17,350 nucleotides of DNA from CBDTYW01 sp965364735 (GTDB lineage: Bacteria; Actinomycetota; Nitriliruptoria; Nitriliruptorales; Nitriliruptoraceae). Positions 15,178-17,350 of this stretch are shown here, piece by piece (the stretch's first letter is position 1; every line of letters begins with the position of its first letter). The notes beneath the pieces are model-generated. The model was given only the letters and a program-made list of their open reading frames with translations. It ran no database searches and was not told the DNA's origin. The position numbers were made by a program, and so were the translations under genes. Location: assembly GCA_965364735.1 (NCBI GenBank), contig CBDTYW010000053.1:1-17350 (forward strand), given 5' to 3'.

Positions 15178-15255
15178 ATGATCTGGGTACCTTCGAGGCT
15201 CTCATCTGGGCAAGCTCAATGCATTCCGATCGGCAGTCCCTCGCCCCGACGATGA
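15178..15255 (+). CDS. 25-codon leader ORF coupled to the small membrane protein
   Basis: A short frame starting MIWVPSRLSSGQ and ending SPSPRR, with stop TGA at 15253-15255 inside the ATGA that begins the next gene. The strong GGAGGAG site at 15162-15168 and the exact stop/start overlap argue that ribosomes translate it and then re-initiate on the membrane-protein gene. It has no recognisable domain and no run of one amino acid that would suggest classical attenuation; the Pro/Arg-rich end could slow ribosomes. It may serve only to deliver ribosomes, or may be a regulatory upstream ORF. The alternative that the membrane protein starts further upstream in its own frame (for example 15219) has weaker site support. 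Confidence 0.5.
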   Translation: MIWVPSRLSSGQAQCIPIGSPSPRR

Positions 15256-15548
15256 CCAACGACCTCGGGCTCGCCATCTCCGCGTTCCTCGGCGGCGCGA
15301 CGCCATGGCTCGAGGCGATCATCGTGATCCTCGTCGCGATCATCGCCGGCCTGCATCCGGGGGTCGCGGTCGCGTCCGGGGCGAGCGGGAACCTGCTGAC
15401 CGTCGCGGTTGCTGCGTGGTCCGGAGAACGGATCGTTCGTTGGTGGCGCCGACGACGCGGGGGCGAGGTCGTCGCTGAAGAGCGCGGCGGTCGGGCCCGG
15501 CGGGTGCTCGAGCGTTGGGGACTGCCTGCCCTCGCGGTGGTGAACTGA
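15252..15548 (+). CDS. Small multidrug-export-like membrane protein, C-terminally shortened
   Basis: A 98-residue protein starting in the ATGA overlap with the leader ORF. It has one clear membrane segment (WLEAIIVILVAIIAGLHPGV) and a second weaker one (ASGASGNLLTVAVAAW), then a basic loop with WWRRRRGG and RARRVLERWGLPALAV before the stop. This order resembles the first half of the small multidrug efflux/export family (Sm_multidrug_ex-like) of actinobacteria, where the loop and a GLP motif are followed by further membrane helices. Here the frame stops two residues after GLPALAV, and none of the frames of the following 170 bases resumes a membrane helix, so the second half is missing. It could be a truncated, inactive remnant or a naturally short relative. 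Substrate unknown; the name is by family resemblance only. Confidence 0.65.
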   Translation: MTNDLGLAISAFLGGATPWLEAIIVILVAIIAGLHPGVAVASGASGNLLTVAVAAWSGERIVRWWRRRRGGEVVAEERGGRARRVLERWGLPALAVVN

Positions 15549-15565
15549 CGCCCCGACTCGCCCAT

Positions 15566-15605
15566 GTCGGCAGGATGTCGCGCTCGAGGTGGGCAGGATG
15601 CCGAC
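15566..15605. repeat. Overlapping direct and inverted repeats downstream of the truncated exporter
   Basis: GGCAGGATG occurs at 15569-15577 and again at 15592-15600, and GTCGGCA (15566-15572) pairs with TGCCGAC (15599-15605) around a 26-base loop. It lies 18 bases after the exporter stop, so it could fold into a terminator-like stem or be debris of a rearrangement. The rest of the 195-base gap up to the next gene shows no coding or promoter signal that I recognise. Confidence 0.35.
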
Positions 15606-15743
15606 CCGACGCGACCCCGGCCGCGTTCGAGCTGCGACTTCAGGTCGACGCCCGTCGCCCTGACGACCCCGCCGTACCCTCGGCCGCACAACCCCGTGTC
15701 CGGCAGACGCGGGGACGTTGAACGATGACACCAGATCGACACC

Positions 15744-17350
15744 ATGATCCACCGCACCCGCCCGCGCAGCCGGAGCACCTTCGTGGCCGTGATGGCCACC
15801 CTCTTGCTCTTCCTCTTCGCGCTCGAGGGCGGCGACACCGTGGCGCTCGCGCAGTCGGCAGGCCCCGAGCGGGCCGAGGAACCGGAGCTGCAGCCTGTCC
15901 CGCGCGCCGAGTGCGGCCCGGACGCTCGCGAAGAGACCGGCATCCAGGGACGGGTGAGCCGCGCCGACCACGAGAGCGGTCTCGCCGCGCAGGGGCTCAA
16001 GTGCAACATCGAGCTCGTCGGCCAGCACACGCAGGAGAAGGGTGTCGACGGCACGATCATCGGCAGCGTCGCCGGCTACAAGGTGCACCGCTACATCGAC
16101 GAGCAGGGCAACGAGTGCGCCTTCTACGACACCTCGCTGCTGCCGCCGGCCAACGCAGGTGACGGCAACCTCGGTGTTCGCGTGCTGGACATGAGCGACC
16201 CGGCGAACCCGGCGCTGTCGATGGTGCTCACCACCGGCGCGATGGTGTCGCCGCACGAGTCGCTGATCGTCAGCCAGAACCGCGGCCTGCTCATCGCGGT
16301 CGCCGGCAACCTCAGCCAGGCGGTCCTGCCCGGCATCGTCGAGATCTACGACATCAACGGCCCGCTCGGCTGCCTCTTCCCGACGCTGCTGGCCTCGACC
16401 CCGCTCGGGATCCTCGGCCACGAGAGCGGCCTCTCCCCCGACGGCAACACCTTCTTCGCCACCTCGTACTCGACGGGCACGGTCACCGCGCTCGACATCT
16501 CCAACCCGGCGTTGCCGATCTTCCTTGGCATTATCGAGGCCGAGGCGCACGGCCTGTCCGTGTCCGCCGACGGCACCCGCGGTTACATCGCCATTGACTC
16601 CAACGGCGGCAACTACGGCTTCATGATCGTCGACCTCACGCAGTACCAGAACCGCGAGCCGAACCCGACGGCACCGGTCATCTCGTTCGTCGACTGGGAC
16701 ATCATCAGCATCCCGCAGAGCACCATCCCGCTGACGATCGACGGTCGCCCGTACGTGCTCGAGTCCGACGAGTTCGGCCCCGGCGCCTCGCGGCTGATCG
16801 ACATCACCGACGAGACGAAGCCGTTCATCGCGTCCAACATCCGGCTCGAGGTGCACCAGCCGGACATCCGCGCAGCCGACCCGACGATCGAGGACGACCC
16901 GGGCGTCGACACCCCGTTCGCGTTCGCGCAGGACTACACCGGCCACTACTGCAACGTGCCGACCCGGACCGACCCGAAGATCATCGCCTGCGGCATGTCC
17001 GTCTCCGGTCTGCGGATCTTCAACATCGAGGACCCGTGCCTGCCGCGCGAGGTCGGCTACTTCACCGCTCCGGTCCAGACGAAGGTGTTCCCGGAGGGCT
17101 CCAACTGGGCCTACTCGCTGCCGGCGTTCGCGCCGGAGCGTCAGGAGGTCTGGTACTCGGAGAGCTACACCGGCTTCTACGCGGTGAAGCTCGCCGACGA
17201 CATCTGGCCGGACGACATCGGCGTGCCGAACGCCGAGCCGCACGTCGCGTGCAACCTGCGCGCCGCCGGAGGCGACCCCGTCCCGGCCCCGGCTCCGGAC
17301 CCGGCCCCAGCCCCCAGCGAGCCGACCAACGACGGGGGCCCACTTCCTGC
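15744..17350 (+). CDS. Secreted LVIVD-repeat (beta-propeller-like) protein, 3' end beyond the window
   Basis: The frame is open from ATG 15744 to the window edge, giving 535 codons. A Sec signal peptide (basic MIHRTRPRSR, hydrophobic core, cleavage near ALA|QSAG at 36) shows export. The mature part has repeated strands of the LVIVD type: GVRVLDMSDPANPALS, GIVEIYDINGP, TVTALDISNPALPIFLG, RLIDITDETKPFI and SGLRIFNIEDPCLPREVG, each a blade-like unit of a probable beta-propeller, with SPDGNTFF and SADGTRGYIA steps as in other propellers. Several cysteines are spread through it. From about residue 508 a Pro/Ala-rich linker begins (PVPAPAPDPAPAPSEP), which in such proteins often precedes a wall- or membrane-anchor domain, here outside the window. 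Binding partner and function are unknown; LVIVD repeats are found in surface proteins of bacteria and archaea. The ribosome binding site is weak. Confidence 0.85.
   Translation, partial: MIHRTRPRSRSTFVAVMATLLLFLFALEGGDTVALAQSAGPERAEEPELQPVPRAECGPDAREETGIQGRVSRADHESGLAAQGLKCNIELVGQHTQEKGVDGTIIGSVAGYKVHRYIDEQGNECAFYDTSLLPPANAGDGNLGVRVLDMSDPANPALSMVLTTGAMVSPHESLIVSQNRGLLIAVAGNLSQAVLPGIVEIYDINGPLGCLFPTLLASTPLGILGHESGLSPDGNTFFATSYSTGTVTALDISNPALPIFLGIIEAEAHGLSVSADGTRGYIAIDSNGGNYGFMIVDLTQYQNREPNPTAPVISFVDWDIISIPQSTIPLTIDGRPYVLESDEFGPGASRLIDITDETKPFIASNIRLEVHQPDIRAADPTIEDDPGVDTPFAFAQDYTGHYCNVPTRTDPKIIACGMSVSGLRIFNIEDPCLPREVGYFTAPVQTKVFPEGSNWAYSLPAFAPERQEVWYSESYTGFYAVKLADDIWPDDIGVPNAEPHVACNLRAAGGDPVPAPAPDPAPAPSEPTNDGGPLP

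Noticed and set aside
15216..17243. 675-codon minus-strand open frame opposite the propeller-like gene
   Set aside because: Its composition is that of an antisense shadow, it crosses three plus-strand features, and the plus frame carries a signal peptide and LVIVD blades.

Overview
The window is GC-rich throughout (well over 60% by eye), with Shine-Dalgarno-led genes, ATGA start/stop overlaps and long meaningless open frames opposite real genes. Three CWB2-type cell-wall-binding repeats, Sec signal peptides, an actinobacterial-style small membrane exporter and a cytoplasmic [NiFe]-hydrogenase point to a Gram-positive high-GC actinobacterium. An Acidimicrobiia or Nitriliruptoria-like lineage is a guess; no rRNA or marker gene fixes it. 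No tRNA, rRNA, CRISPR array, insertion sequence or integrase was seen.

Layout. (1) 1-1276, + strand: the 3' end of a group 3 [NiFe]-hydrogenase large subunit and, overlapping by ATGA, the endopeptidase that would trim its C-terminal tail. (2) 1221-7839: a divergent pair of exported proteins. The minus-strand gene encodes a 1759-residue surface protein with a signal peptide, an HExxH metallopeptidase-like domain, a VWA domain with an intact MIDAS, calcium-binding repeats, Ig/Fn3-like domains and three CWB2 repeats. The plus-strand gene encodes a YHYH-domain lipoprotein. (3) 7903-9178: a decaying patch, with an AraC-type regulator broken by one extra base in a G5 run, a TetR-like palindrome and the relic of another gene. 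(4) 9179-10027: a secreted protein of unknown function behind a TTGACA promoter. (5) 10079-12189, minus strand: a tightly coupled ATPase plus HNH nuclease pair that looks like a Septu (PtuA/PtuB) anti-phage module; an EamA/DMT transporter (12290-13228) lies upstream on the same strand. (6) 13369-15033: a small MscS-type mechanosensitive channel converging on a YdeI-family gene, with an inverted repeat between them. (7) 15178-15548: a 25-codon leader ORF with a strong ribosome binding site, overlapping by ATGA a shortened small exporter-like membrane protein. (8) 15744 to the window end: a secreted LVIVD-repeat (beta-propeller-like) protein running into a Pro/Ala-rich linker, cut by the window edge.

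How the parts work together. The first two genes are a classical enzyme/maturation pair. The ATPase and nuclease form one translationally coupled defence unit. The divergent surface protein and YHYH lipoprotein are both exported and share one upstream region, so co-regulation is plausible but unproven. The best candidates for something new are the metallopeptidase-VWA-CWB2 giant (an arrangement reminiscent of animal CLCA proteins), the Septu-like pair and the coupled leader ORF.
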